Assembly (NCBI GenBank): GCA_024220505.1
Contig: JAKZZE010000001.1
Coordinates: forward strand, 1,798,001-1,862,000
Reading direction: 5' to 3'
DNA from: Rhizopus arrhizus
Lineage: Eukaryota > Mucoromycota > Mucoromycetes > Mucorales > Rhizopodaceae
DNA length: 64,000 bases
Part shown: piece after piece, positions 54,336-64,000 of the stretch
How positions within the stretch are numbered: the stretch's first letter is position 1
Layout of the letters: each line of letters begins with the position of its first letter
Program-made: the position numbers and the translations under genes
The notes under the pieces: generated by a model
The model's database searches: none
What the model saw: the letters and a program-made list of their open reading frames with translations, nothing else
What the model was told of the DNA's origin: nothing

Positions 54336-55113
54336 ATGAAGTTTGCTATCGCCGCTACCGCTCTTGCTTTTGTCTCTGTTGCTTCCGCACTTTCTACTAA
54401 TTGTGATGAAGTATATGTTGGTAATTACCTTTAATAACAAGATAAAAAATTAAACCCTTTTTAACAAATTGATTGTACATATAGCCAAAGAAGGTGACAC
54501 TTGCAGCTCTATTGCCGCTGACAAGAAGATTTCTATTCAAAGATTGTATAGATTAAATGTTGATAATCTCAACATTGGTGACTGCACTGCTCTTGAGGCT
54601 GGTAAACCTTACTGTGTCAAGCCTGGTTCTCTTGGTAAGAGAACCTGGTTCTATAAAACTCAAGGCCTTACTGGTAAGAAATTGGCCCTTGCCAAGAAGA
54701 AGGCAGCCTCTTTCAAGAAGCACTCCAAGAAGTCCTCCAAGAAGACCTCTAAGAAGACCTCCAAGAAGACCTCCAAGAAGACCTCCAAGAAGACCACTAC
54801 CAAGAAGTCCACTACTAAGAAGTCCACTACCAAGAAGTCCTCTTCCTCTAAGGTCACCCAATCAAGACCTGGTGATGACTGGAGCTCTACCCCTGCCAGT
54901 GCTCCTTCCAACGCTGTTAGACACATCATCTCTACCTGTAACAAGTACTCTACTGTCACTTCTTCTGACAGCTGGTGTGGTGACTTTGCCAAGAGAAACG
55001 GCATCTCCACCACTCAACTCTACAACTGGAATGCCGGTCTCCACCGCTCTGGTAGCCATGTCTGTGACAATCTCGATGACGGTAGAGCCTATTGTGTTGG
55101 TACCAGCAACTAA
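54336..55113 (+). CDS. Secreted protein with two LysM domains (237 aa)
   Basis: Two exons, 54336-54420 and 54485-55113, with a 64-bp GT-AG intron. Residues 1-19 form a signal peptide (MKFAIAATALAFVSVASA). LysM 1 (~22-74): VAKEGDTCSSIAADKKISIQ, LYRLN, then CTALEAGKPYCVKPG. A Lys/Ser/Thr linker follows, built largely from a repeated 12-base unit coding KKTS (about 54729-54840). LysM 2 (~165-236): CNKYSTVTSSDSWCGDFAKR, LYNWNAGL, YCVG. LysM domains bind chitin or other N-acetylglucosamine polymers; fungal secreted ones act in the wall or shield it. The charged linker is unusual and may bind polyanions or cross-link in the wall. The longer frames starting upstream at 54145 are not needed. Confidence 0.92.
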
Positions 55114-55212
55114 ATAAAAAACCGCATCATGTATTTTTTTTACAATACAATTCTTTTTTATTTTATTTAAAATAAAAAACGCGTCAGTTAACGCGTAAAA
55201 AGAAACATGTTT

Positions 55213-56262
55213 TTAAATAGATTCATTCATTGATTCTTTCTCTATTAATTGATCAACGTCTACAATTCTCCAGCTCCAATCATTCTCTGGATATCCAGTT
55301 TCTGGATCTCTTCTTGATACCATTTTACGAGCAGGCTGGAAATAGGGAGTTGCAAATCGTACACGTATATTACGTCTCCCTTCATCATGTAATAGTATGT
55401 TGTTTGTTTCCTTCTCTACTGCATGGTAGACAACATCTGCATCCACTGTCACATCGACATAGACCTGAATCCCTTCTACAATGCTTGCCTTAATTCGTTG
55501 TTTATGTTCATCAAAAGATTCCTCCTCTTCATTGGACGATCTAATAAGCCCCACTTGTAATGTCATCCATCGAAACGTGTCGTATTTTTTGTTGCCTGCG
55601 AAGGCTTCAGAGTTACCCAAAGTGACCCAGACATCTTCCACGTTCACATCGTAAATCTGGGGTAACTCAATGGATATATTGGCATTTGTAGGTGCAGAAT
55701 TCATATATCGGTGAAGAAGGGCTGGTCCAAAAATGGTCTCCACTTCTGGTTGTATTTCTTCTTTTGATCCATAGTTTAATTGATTAGATAATAATTGGAG
55801 GGCTTTTCGAGTGGCTAAACTAGCTACAAATAACGGTGTTTCAGCATACATTGTATAATGATAATTTTTTTTTTAAAAAAAAAAAAGCACGCTCACCTCC
55901 TACCATGAATTGATCAGGAAAATAATCAAGCCCTGTATTTAATTGAAGTATACGACTACCAACCCATTTCGAAAGGGCATGCTGTATACTGACTGGTAAA
56001 ATGTTCATGAGAGGGCCTGCCTCTTCTGTTTCATAAGGATACTTAGAGATACGCGGTTTATCTTTAGAAAGTAACCAGGCTAATAAACAAGTCAAAAGGA
56101 TTTCTTTAAAAGATAAATTCATTAGAACTTACGAAAATCTCGAATAGATTTTTCAGTATTTTCACTGTAAGTTGCTTTTGTTGATGAGAAAGAACGCGTA
56201 GCTCTAAATATTCCGAGATTGGTTCTTGAAAATAGAGATTTTGTATTTTTAAGTAAAGACAT
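55213..56262 (-). CDS. Predicted mitochondrial protein, unknown function (307 aa)
   Basis: Three exons on the minus strand: 56133-56262, 55897-56079, 55213-55823. The first intron is read as 53 bp (56080-56132); an AG giving only 29 bp was judged too short. The second (73 bp) contains the T12/A12 palindrome. N-terminus MSLLKNTKSLFSRTNLGIFRATRSFSS is basic, Ser/Arg-rich and without acidic residues, a typical mitochondrial presequence. The body has DYFPDQFMVGG, then a helix-rich part and a beta-rich part ending WSWRIVDVDQLIEKE. The overall layout recalls m-AAA-protease-interacting protein 1 (MAIP1) and Tim44-like folds, but that is a weak resemblance. It shares a 128-bp promoter region with VPS51, which is divergent, and its 3' end faces that of the LysM gene. 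Confidence 0.75.
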
Positions 56263-56390
56263 GTGTAATGAAAAGAAAGAGAGTGAAAGGATGAACTAAA
56301 AAAAAAAGATTACATAATTGAAAGTCAGTTAGAAAACTGACCAAAAAAAGGGGTGTTATTTTCTTGTGTGTCTATGTCAATTATAAATAG
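56263..56390. promoter_or_regulatory. Divergent promoter region, mitochondrial gene / VPS51
   Basis: 128 bases between the two start codons. AT-rich, with A-runs and TATAAATAG at about 56381-56389, only a few bases before the VPS51 ATG. Confidence 0.5.
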
Positions 56391-59045
56391 ATGGAGAACG
56401 CTGCATCTGTTAATAGAAAAACAAACCTTCATGAAAGAAATAGTATCTTAAAGAAATATTATGGAATCAACGGAAAACCTACAACAACAACCCAACCAGA
56501 AGAAAGGCCATTTGACTTGGGTATATACAGAATAGTTTTCATTTATATGCATAATTTACAATTAAGTAGACGGAAACACATTTAATTCAAGCAAATATTT
56601 CGCCTTTTTACTAAAAGAAAAAACACTTCGAGAATTGGTTGAAATAGATAATTCTCTTGTTGGAGGTTTTATTTTATACAACTTACTAAATTCTGAAACC
56701 AATATTCTTTATGTAGAAATTAGAGAAATTGATGGTGACATGAAGACTTTAGTATACGAAAATTACAACAAATTTATTAGTGCAACAGATACAATAAGAA
56801 AGGTGTGTTTCAATAGGAACAAAGAAGGATTTTGAAGTATTAAAAGGTATCATAATAGATGAGATCTAATGTAGAAAACATGGAATCCGAAATGAGCAGA
56901 CTAAATGAAAATATTGCCAATATATCCAGTCAGTCGAAACGAATTAACGAAACTTTGGGGCCTAACCGCACCAAGATTCAACAGCTCTCTACGACTCACA
57001 ATTCACTCAAAAGACTTCAATTTATATTTGACTTACCCAACCGACTTCAATATTACTCGAATAAACAGAAATATGCACAAGCAATCCGACATTATACAAA
57101 GACAAAGCAACTGTTAGATCATACAGCAGCTTTCAAAGGGATAGAAAAGGAGTGTAGTGCAATTATGGAAAAAATTAAAGGAGATATTTGGACAGAGATG
57201 CAACAAGAGAAATCTTTAGTGGAAAATGTAAAATTGTTGATATTATTGGGTGAGGATAAACATAAATTACAAAGAGAATATATTCAGATGTAAATAATTA
57301 AAAGAATAATAATTTTCGCATCAACTAAAATGTATAATAGACAAACAGCTATTATCAAAAGAAAGCAAAATGAGCAGCAACAGAGTGTAGATGACTTGAT
57401 GCTGTATTATATTACTCCTTTGGATGACATGGTAAACAATTTCAAAGAGCTACTTTTGACTGAAGAGGAAGAAAAAGAAAAAGAAGAAGCCAAAGAATAT
57501 CTACTGGGTGCTATCAACCCACTAATAGATGAATTCTTTGTTTTAGTCAGTAAACTGACGCAATTACCTGTAAGTACTAATATGACAAAAACATAAGCAA
57601 TGCTTCTAATTTTTTGGAAGGGAAACATTCTACTCGGTGATGATTTAGTAAAAGAAATGAAATATTTAAACCAATTAAAGATATCAATATCAAACCATGC
57701 AATCGCTTTGGCTTCAATAACAAAGATCAATGAACGTATGACTTTATTTGATTCAAAATGGAAAGATCACCTTATTTATACTTTGCTTCGTACTGCACTC
57801 TTTGGTTTTAAAGGTAAACAATAGACAATGAGTAGAGAATTTTGCTTTAATTTGAAACTTATTAGAGCGAATTCGAAAGTTTATTTGTTATTTAAATGAG
57901 ACAAAACAAACAGACACAGATAGAATAGCACAATTTATTCAAGATATTCAAACATGGCTAACAGAACATTTAATTAAAGCGTGTTTATTACCATTAAAAG
58001 GATACTTTGATGAAGATTCAGTGGATTATGTAAGAAATGGACTAAGAACAGTATGGAATGATATTGCAGCTGAATTAGAGGTAGTATATGCGCTGTGCAC
58101 ATTACACAATGCTTATTTTTTATTACTATTGCAGAATATTCAACCACATTATGCTACAATGATAACGCACCCATCTTCGGTACAACTTTTTATGTTTGTT
58201 ATTTCTCGTCTTTGTTATGATCTTGCAGAGAACTGTATCATTCAAGTTTATTCGACCTTTTCACATGAATTTTATACAAAGAACGAGTTCAGATACCGTG
58301 CACCCAATCCGGACGCACCCCTGAATCCAGCTATCGTAGTTGATATGAAAGCCATGATTGAAAAATATATGCAAGTAGGGCAATATTTACTCAATCAACA
58401 AATGATGCAAGACGGGTATCTCTTATCATCCAAAATACAAGAAGCTTATCTTTTTAAGAGCACATCAAATATAGTAAATAAAGCGTCCTCTATCTGGACT
58501 ACGCTTGCATTTGAAAGATTAAAGCAAATCGAAAAATCAGTAACGTCCATCTTTCCACAAAAGCAGCAATCTATGGTTTATGAACATGAATCGGGAATAC
58601 AGTCAGCACACAGCTTGGTATCTTCAGATTCAGTGCCAGGTCTTGGACGATTTGGGATGGAAACGATGATGAATTATAATATTGACAAATTATTTGCTGA
58701 AAGAATAGAAATTTATAGACAAGTGGAGCCTACACCTGTTGCGGTTTATCATGGTCTTTTACGGATCGTATTAAAGGCATTCTTGGAAGTGACAAGACAG
58801 ATTCAAATGGATACGGCTACCTTTCAACAGATACAAGTAGATGTGGAATATATTGGTAGAATTGTTTGGCCTACTGCAGGAGAAGAAAAGTAAACATAAC
58901 GAAAACATGCATTTATTTACTAATGTATAATGATAGATGGACTACTACACTACTACAAGAGATAATATCAAGTGCCTATTCAAGATGTGAAATACCGAAG
59001 AAGTTGAGTTCGGATGAATTAGAAGCGATTCTTATTGATACGTGA
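56391..59045 (+). CDS. VPS51: Vps51, subunit of the GARP/EARP tethering complexes (782 aa)
   Basis: Seven exons: 56391-56520, 56570-56802, 56859-57289, 57341-57569, 57621-57813, 57866-58889, 58937-59045; introns 47-56 bp, all GT-AG and frame-consistent. The N-terminal Vps51/Vps67 domain has [19 protein letters not shown] and [18 protein letters not shown] (~104-121), then a coiled coil ([20 protein letters not shown]) and [14 protein letters not shown], all strong family marks. The last exon adds the usual C-terminal helix ([10 protein letters not shown]...). Length matches metazoan Vps51. The protein links GARP and EARP to SNAREs and tethers endosome-derived vesicles at the trans-Golgi network. 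Intact. The fungal gene is clearly longer than the small yeast Vps51. Confidence 0.95.
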
Positions 59046-59709
59046 TATAGTATCTCCACTGAATTTAAAAGATTTTAATTATTTTATAAAATAAAATTGA
59101 AATTTGGATGATTTTATCAAGCAAATTCAGATAACATGTGCTCTTACGGCTATAAAATGATATATACTTGTTTGATACCCTTATTATAACCAAAAAATAT
59201 ATTCAAACATCTGTAAGCAGCGCCAGAATTCACGCCATTTAGTAACCTTTATAACCAACCAATGCTGTTACTTTCTGTATTTGTTCAACATGTAACTGGA
59301 TATTAACAGTGTCGGATTATGTCCAATTTATAGTAAGAAGTTAGAAACAAATAAAATATAGTTGTAATTATCAGTAATACCAGATTTAAAATAAAAAACC
59401 CAAAATGGCTGCTTGGATATCTTCGAATTAATGGATATACGGTTTGATCGTTGCGTTTAGGTTTAGCCATCAATGTACTAATGTGTATCTTGATCAACAA
59501 ACGGGGAACTCCTTTATTATACTAGCATATAATTACTTGAATACCCTTTTGTTCCTTGTTTGAATTCCTAAGCTTCTCATTGAGACTTAAAATCATTATT
59601 CAAACCAGAATAAAATCAATTTTACCAAAAAGAAAATTGTAGTTATTAACAATGGCTTTAAAGATAAATAACACGTCAAGAAAAAATAAATTAGTATTAT
59701 GATTGTCTA
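59046..59709. other. Intergenic region, no gene supported
   Basis: AT-rich, short frames only. The minus-strand frame at 59303-59500 has a hydrophobic stretch but no start context or conservation to support it. Confidence 0.45.
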
Positions 59710-60030
59710 ATGGCCGATGTAGAGTGCAAAGACTGTAGAAATTTAAGACATTACAGTAAAGAATATTACCAATGCCAAATGTATAATTCAGAATTTACTG
59801 ATGACGTTAGGCTTCATACGGATAATGTAAGCTTTTTTCTACTAAAATTGGTATCCGTTGCTAGTGAAAGCCAATTTCAAATAGGGAGCAAGAGAAACGG
59901 AAGAAAGACCAATAAAAAAACGAATAATTGTTCTGTCAGATGCTCTAGCTGTAAGAAAAAAAGACATAGTACAGCACGTTTTCCTGATAGCAAAAATCAT
60001 ATATTATTTAGAGTAAAATGTTCTCCATAA
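59710..60030 (+). CDS. Small Cys/His-rich ORF, doubtful (106 aa)
   Basis: MADVECKDCRNLRHYSKEYYQC... has C-x2-C-x4-H-x6-C, and a second similar block CSSCKKKRHSTARF lacks the last Cys. This resembles a degenerate pair of CCHC zinc knuckles, perhaps from an old retroelement gag. Expression and start are unsupported. Confidence 0.3.
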   Translation: MADVECKDCRNLRHYSKEYYQCQMYNSEFTDDVRLHTDNVSFFLLKLVSVASESQFQIGSKRNGRKTNKKTNNCSVRCSSCKKKRHSTARFPDSKNHILFRVKCSP

Positions 60031-60622
60031 AACCTTGGCGGGGAGCACAGAACTTTCTAAAAGAAAAGTTCCTTTTGATAAATGTGTTCATGAATATTAC
60101 AGTTGAACTCAAACACAAAACAATTTCTGCAAGTAGAGCTATTCATAAATATCAAGAGTCTGCAACCCGTGTAAGGCTTGTTGTTTGAAACACAAGTAAA
60201 TTTACGGATAAAATGTCTTTAGTTTCAAGCAAGTGGTATATCTTGGTGTCGAAATATAAGTGACTTCAAGAACATGGCAAGCATAAGCATGTCTATGTGG
60301 AAAGGAAAAGGAAGACCACCAATATCCTAAATATAATAATAATAATTTTTTAATCATCATCCAGAGCATGGTGTTCTTTCAATAAAGATTTAGTAAGATT
60401 ATCATTTAAAGCTAAATCCCTTATTTGTTAAAAAACGAATATCTTGTTTAAGTTTCATTTACACTTTGTCTTGAATAGTTTAAAATCGTCTGAAAAGTGA
60501 AGATAGCAAAATGACAAGCTTATCAAAAAAAAAATGTCAATTTGAAACTCCCCCTTTTTTATAATTCTGCAATGTATTTTGATCTAAATTCTCTCTTTTT
60601 CTCTCTTTCATATTTTCTTTAT
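60031..60622. other. Intergenic region and upstream part of the kinase gene
   Basis: AT-rich, no reading frame. A pyrimidine-rich stretch (CTCTCTTTTTCTCTCTTTC, near 60591-60609) precedes the ATG at 60623 and could mark transcription initiation. Confidence 0.5.
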
Positions 60623-63600
60623 ATGTCATCAAGAAAAGAAATATTAAATAGATTAGATTATTATCATCATATTATACAAGCTACTATACTTAGTAAACAA
60701 CATCCTGCTAGTGGCCTAATGCCTGCTTCTACTGCTATTACAGTAAGTTTTATTGATAGCAAGAAAGCTATCCTGACACTCTCTCCTCTTTTTTAGACGC
60801 ATGGAGATTACACTGATGCTTGGGTTAGGTAAACAAAGGATTTTTATTTATTAAATTTATGCTCACACCTATAAAAGAGATAATGTGTATTCTATATATG
60901 CTGTCTATGGTTTAGCGCTGGCTTATCGAAGGATCGACGATAGTACAGGAAGAGCTTGTAAGAGAGAATGCTATATTGTTACTTTTTTTTTTTCCCGCTT
61001 TTTAACTCTCTCCCGCAGTTGAACTTCAGTATTCGGTAATCAAATTAATGCGGGGTCTCTTGTTTGCCATGATGCGTCAATCACATAAGGTAGAACAGTT
61101 CAAACAAACACAATCTTTAGAACATTCTCTACATGCGAAATATAATACAGCAACAGGTGAAGTGGTCGTGGGTGACTTTGAATGGGGTCATTTACAGGTA
61201 AATAAATGTTTTAATATTTATAATGTTTAGTTTAACCTTTAAGAACAGATTGATGCAACTAGCCTATTTTTGTTGGCGTTAGCAGATATGACCACGGCCG
61301 GATTTAGTATCATTTATACCCAAGATGAAGTAGACTTTGTACAAAATCTTGTATTTTATATAGAACGTATGTACACCAGTAAGAAATCAAGAAGGAAATA
61401 ACATATGCATTTTAGGCGCTTACCGTACACCTGATTATGGTATTTGGGAAAGAGGAAACAAGATTAATCATGGTCAGCCTGAACTTAATTCTTCTTCGAT
61501 TGGTATGGCTGTTTCCGCGTTACGTGCGATCGATGGTATCAATCTTTTTGGTGCTCGTGGAGGTCTTTCGACTGTAGGTGACAAGAGCAATATAAATAGA
61601 TATGTGTTGGATGGTATTGAATAAAGATGTATAGGTCATTCATGTACTACCTGATGAGTTGACTCGAAATTCAACCATTTTACATAGCTTTTTACCTCGT
61701 GAATCTAATTCAAAAGAGATCGATGGTTCTGTGCTTTCGGTTATAGGATTTCCTGCCTTTGCAGTTGAAGATGAAGAGCTAGTTGAGCAAACAAGAGAAG
61801 AGGCAATAAAAAAGCTGGAGGGAAAGTATGGTATGAAACGATTTCTGCGAGATGGACACCAAACTGCATTAGAAGATACTAGTCGGCTACATTACAATGC
61901 GAATGAACTTCAGGTGTTTGAAGACATTGAATCTGAATGGCCCTTATTCTTTACTTATCTTGTACTTGATGGTCTGTTCACTGGCAACTCCGACCGAGCG
62001 GAAGAATATCGAGCAAAATTGAATGAGCTGATCATCATGAACCACGATGGAGTTCCTTTACTTCCCGAGCTTTATTATGTACCCAAAGAATCAATAGAAG
62101 CAGAAAAATCCAACCCACATTCCCAAAGTCGTCTACCAAATGACAATGTTCCCCTTGTTTGGGCTCTATCACTTTATTTCTTGGGAGGACTTATTACAGA
62201 ACATCTCGTTTCTCCTTCCGAGGTAGATCCATTGGGTCGCCGATTTCACAAAATGCATAAAGAGAATCTAATTCAGATCGTGTTACTATCTGAGGACCAA
62301 AGGCTTCAATCAACCTTGTCTACTTATGGCGTAGAAACTCAAACTTTAGAGCAGATCCCTTCTACAACTACCATTTTGCCTGCGCAAGCATTAGTTGATG
62401 TCTATGCTGGATTGGGTCTTAATACAAAACTATCCATGAGTGGAAGACCAAAAAGGTAACAGAATATGAAGTATATCTATGAACTTATGACCGAGAGACA
62501 TTCCATAGGCCTATTGGTGTGCTGGGTACTTGTCGCTTATACAAGATTGAAGGACAACTGTATGCATTTACACCCCACTTTATGGATAATAACGAATTTT
62601 ACATCAACTCGGATCCAGATTACCTTGTTTCCGAATTTGAAAACGAACTCAATTTCACCAACCGCCACTGGTACTACCACGGTCGACCGACCATGGTTGT
62701 TTTGCTAACCCACACTTTACTCGGCGCTGCTCGAGCTCAAGATAGTAGAAACTTGTTGAATTTCTTTAGTAGTCTTCGCAGCGGTGACATCTGTGGCGGT
62801 AATGTCCGTGTCCGACTCTGTCGATTGGCCGAGACAATTCATACCAGCAATATTGAGTCCCTTGATTTCTTGACTCACAAACCAGAAATCGATTGGCCTC
62901 GTATCATGGCTCAATCAATGACGAACAAGAAAAAGAGATTAGGCTATAACGAGAGTATGACACAGGCGAGTACCCCAACGCCTCATGGAGGAAGGACGCC
63001 CAAGAGAAGACATACAACCACCTTTTACGGTAAATCATTGGCATCTCCTCTTGATAAATTACATGACGGCGTTTATTTTGATGAGTTGGCTAATGCCTTG
63101 TCAAAACTAAAGACAGATGAGACTCAGTTTAAATTAAAGGAGCCTCGCTTATCGGAGTCGCCAAAACCAGAAGAAAAGAGGACGGGCATCGTACCCGATC
63201 ATAAGCATAGTACTGAGTCGCCTACTGAGATGCTTGCATTGACTTTGGGAGATGATTCACAATTTGATCAGGCTGTTGGAAGCTTAGTTGCCTCGTTTAA
63301 CTTGTATGATCAAATTGGTAAGTAACGGGTGTTGCAGTGTATTTTTTTTTGCGCATGTTAATTTTTTATGCAGACTTGTTGCAATATTTGGCTTCTTGCA
63401 GACCTATGAATTATTATGTTCAACAAATAGAGTCAACCATCATGGACTTAATTGAGGAAGTTTATCTTAAATCAAAACGGCTCCAATATTGGTCCATTGC
63501 TCGACAAGCCGCTGGACTCTTGTGTAAAAACGTCCCTTCACTCACCATTAATATTACAGACCTTGTCATTCGTCAAAAGCAAGTCAGTATTGGATCAGGT

Positions 63601-64000
63601 CCTTTAGAATACTTTATCTCTATGCCTGTAGCCCCTGATACTCTCAACAAGATGATTACTGATCACTGGTAAATATGAAAGAGTACCTTTTTTGATTATT
63701 TATCTGGCTAAACACTTTTTTTTTGTTTTAAATAGTAGTGATGATGTTCGAGAAGGACCGATGGTACAAGAGATCATCACTTATTTGGGTAACCTGATTC
63801 GTACACAACCTTATTTATTTGAAGGTATTCTTCGTCTTCGTACACATTATATCATCATTGCCTTGCGAGAGGAAATCAGTAGAATCCATGGATGCAACGA
63901 AGAAGAAGCTATAGAGCAATTGATGCAGCTATCTCCTTTTGAGCTCAAGTCACTCTTGAGTACCATCCTCTCTGGCCCTGAGCTCTCTAGCAAGGCAGTC
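60623..64000 (+). CDS. Phosphorylase kinase regulatory subunit (alpha/beta type), 5' part
   Basis: Ten exons are seen, the last running off the window: 60623-60742, 60797-60828, 60878-60957, 61019-61197, 61249-61366, 61416-61573, 61635-62455, 62509-63317, 63374-63668, 63736-64000+. All joints keep the frame (introns 49-67 bp). The N-terminal GH15-like domain has [36 protein letters not shown] and [35 protein letters not shown], then [14 protein letters not shown] and YRLY-type blocks typical of PHKA/PHKB. In animals these subunits hold the kinase core in check and take Ca2+/phosphorylation signals to switch on glycogen breakdown. A charged insert near 62930-63240 ([13 protein letters not shown]...) is Ser/Thr/Lys-rich and may be a regulatory loop. 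Which of alpha or beta it equals cannot be said. Confidence 0.93.

Noticed and set aside
54553..55117. Long frames on both strands over the LysM gene
   Set aside because: Shadows produced by the regular AAG/TCC repeat; only the frame with signal peptide, intron and LysM motifs makes sense.
56104..56132. 29-bp first intron in the mitochondrial protein gene
   Set aside because: Too short compared with all other introns here (47-84 bp); the next AG gives 53 bp and also keeps the frame.
59303..59500. Small minus-strand ORF with a hydrophobic segment
   Set aside because: No start context, no homology recognised, lies in ordinary intergenic DNA.
1..64000. CRISPR array, bacterial or phage origin
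   Set aside because: Spliceosomal introns, fungal host genes and eukaryotic retroelements; repeats seen are LTRs and tandem repeats, not spacer arrays.

Overview
The window looks like nuclear DNA of an early-diverging fungus, most likely Mucorales. Supporting signs are strong AT richness, intron-rich host genes with 47-73 bp introns, a phosphorylase-kinase regulatory subunit gene, a mucoralean-type IS630/Tc1 transposase relic, chromodomain Ty3/gypsy elements and several non-LTR retrotransposon (LINE) families. No tRNA, rRNA or CRISPR was seen.

Positions 1-51.6 kb form a nested transposon cluster. 1-3148 is the 3' part of a Ty3/gypsy element (family X: RNase H, integrase, an extra 3' ORF), followed by its LTR start and a repeat-rich leader. 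6342-8404 is the gag of a second X copy. Its protease and RT parts lie INVERTED at 17611-10037, between two inverted Tc1-like copies (A 8405-10034, B 17612-19241). A complete chromodomain gypsy (Y1, 10489-16478, identical 341-bp LTRs, GCTTG target duplication, one 1613-codon ORF) sits inside that inverted piece. 19244-34012 is a minus-strand LINE (LINE-1). It is broken by a second chromovirus with four tandem LTRs (Y2, 20367-27604), two solo LTRs and Tc1 copy C (32270-33899). 34.1-35.6 kb holds an integrase fragment and an inverted Y2-type LTR.

35709-41637 is a 5.9-kb unit bounded by ~187-bp terminal inverted repeats. It holds an IS630-type transposase relic, a 5'-truncated LINE and an 8-exon gene with a PD-(D/E)XK-like signature. 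This is the best candidate here for an undescribed element. 41820-50957 is a head-to-tail chain of three LINEs (full length but interrupted, ORF1-only, 5'-truncated) with Tc1 copy D and two solo LTRs.

From about 54 kb the DNA is ordinary host sequence: a secreted two-LysM protein (54336-55113, +), a predicted mitochondrial protein (55213-56262, -), the GARP/EARP tethering subunit Vps51 (56391-59045, +) and the 5' part of a phosphorylase-kinase alpha/beta-type gene (60623 to the window end, +). These genes have unrelated household roles (cell wall/chitin, mitochondrion, endosome-to-Golgi traffic, glycogen control).

Where retroelements are interrupted, removing the insertion and one copy of its target duplication restores the reading frame in nearly every case. 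This fixes the boundaries to the base and gives the order of insertion. All assignments come from reading the sequence; no database search was possible.
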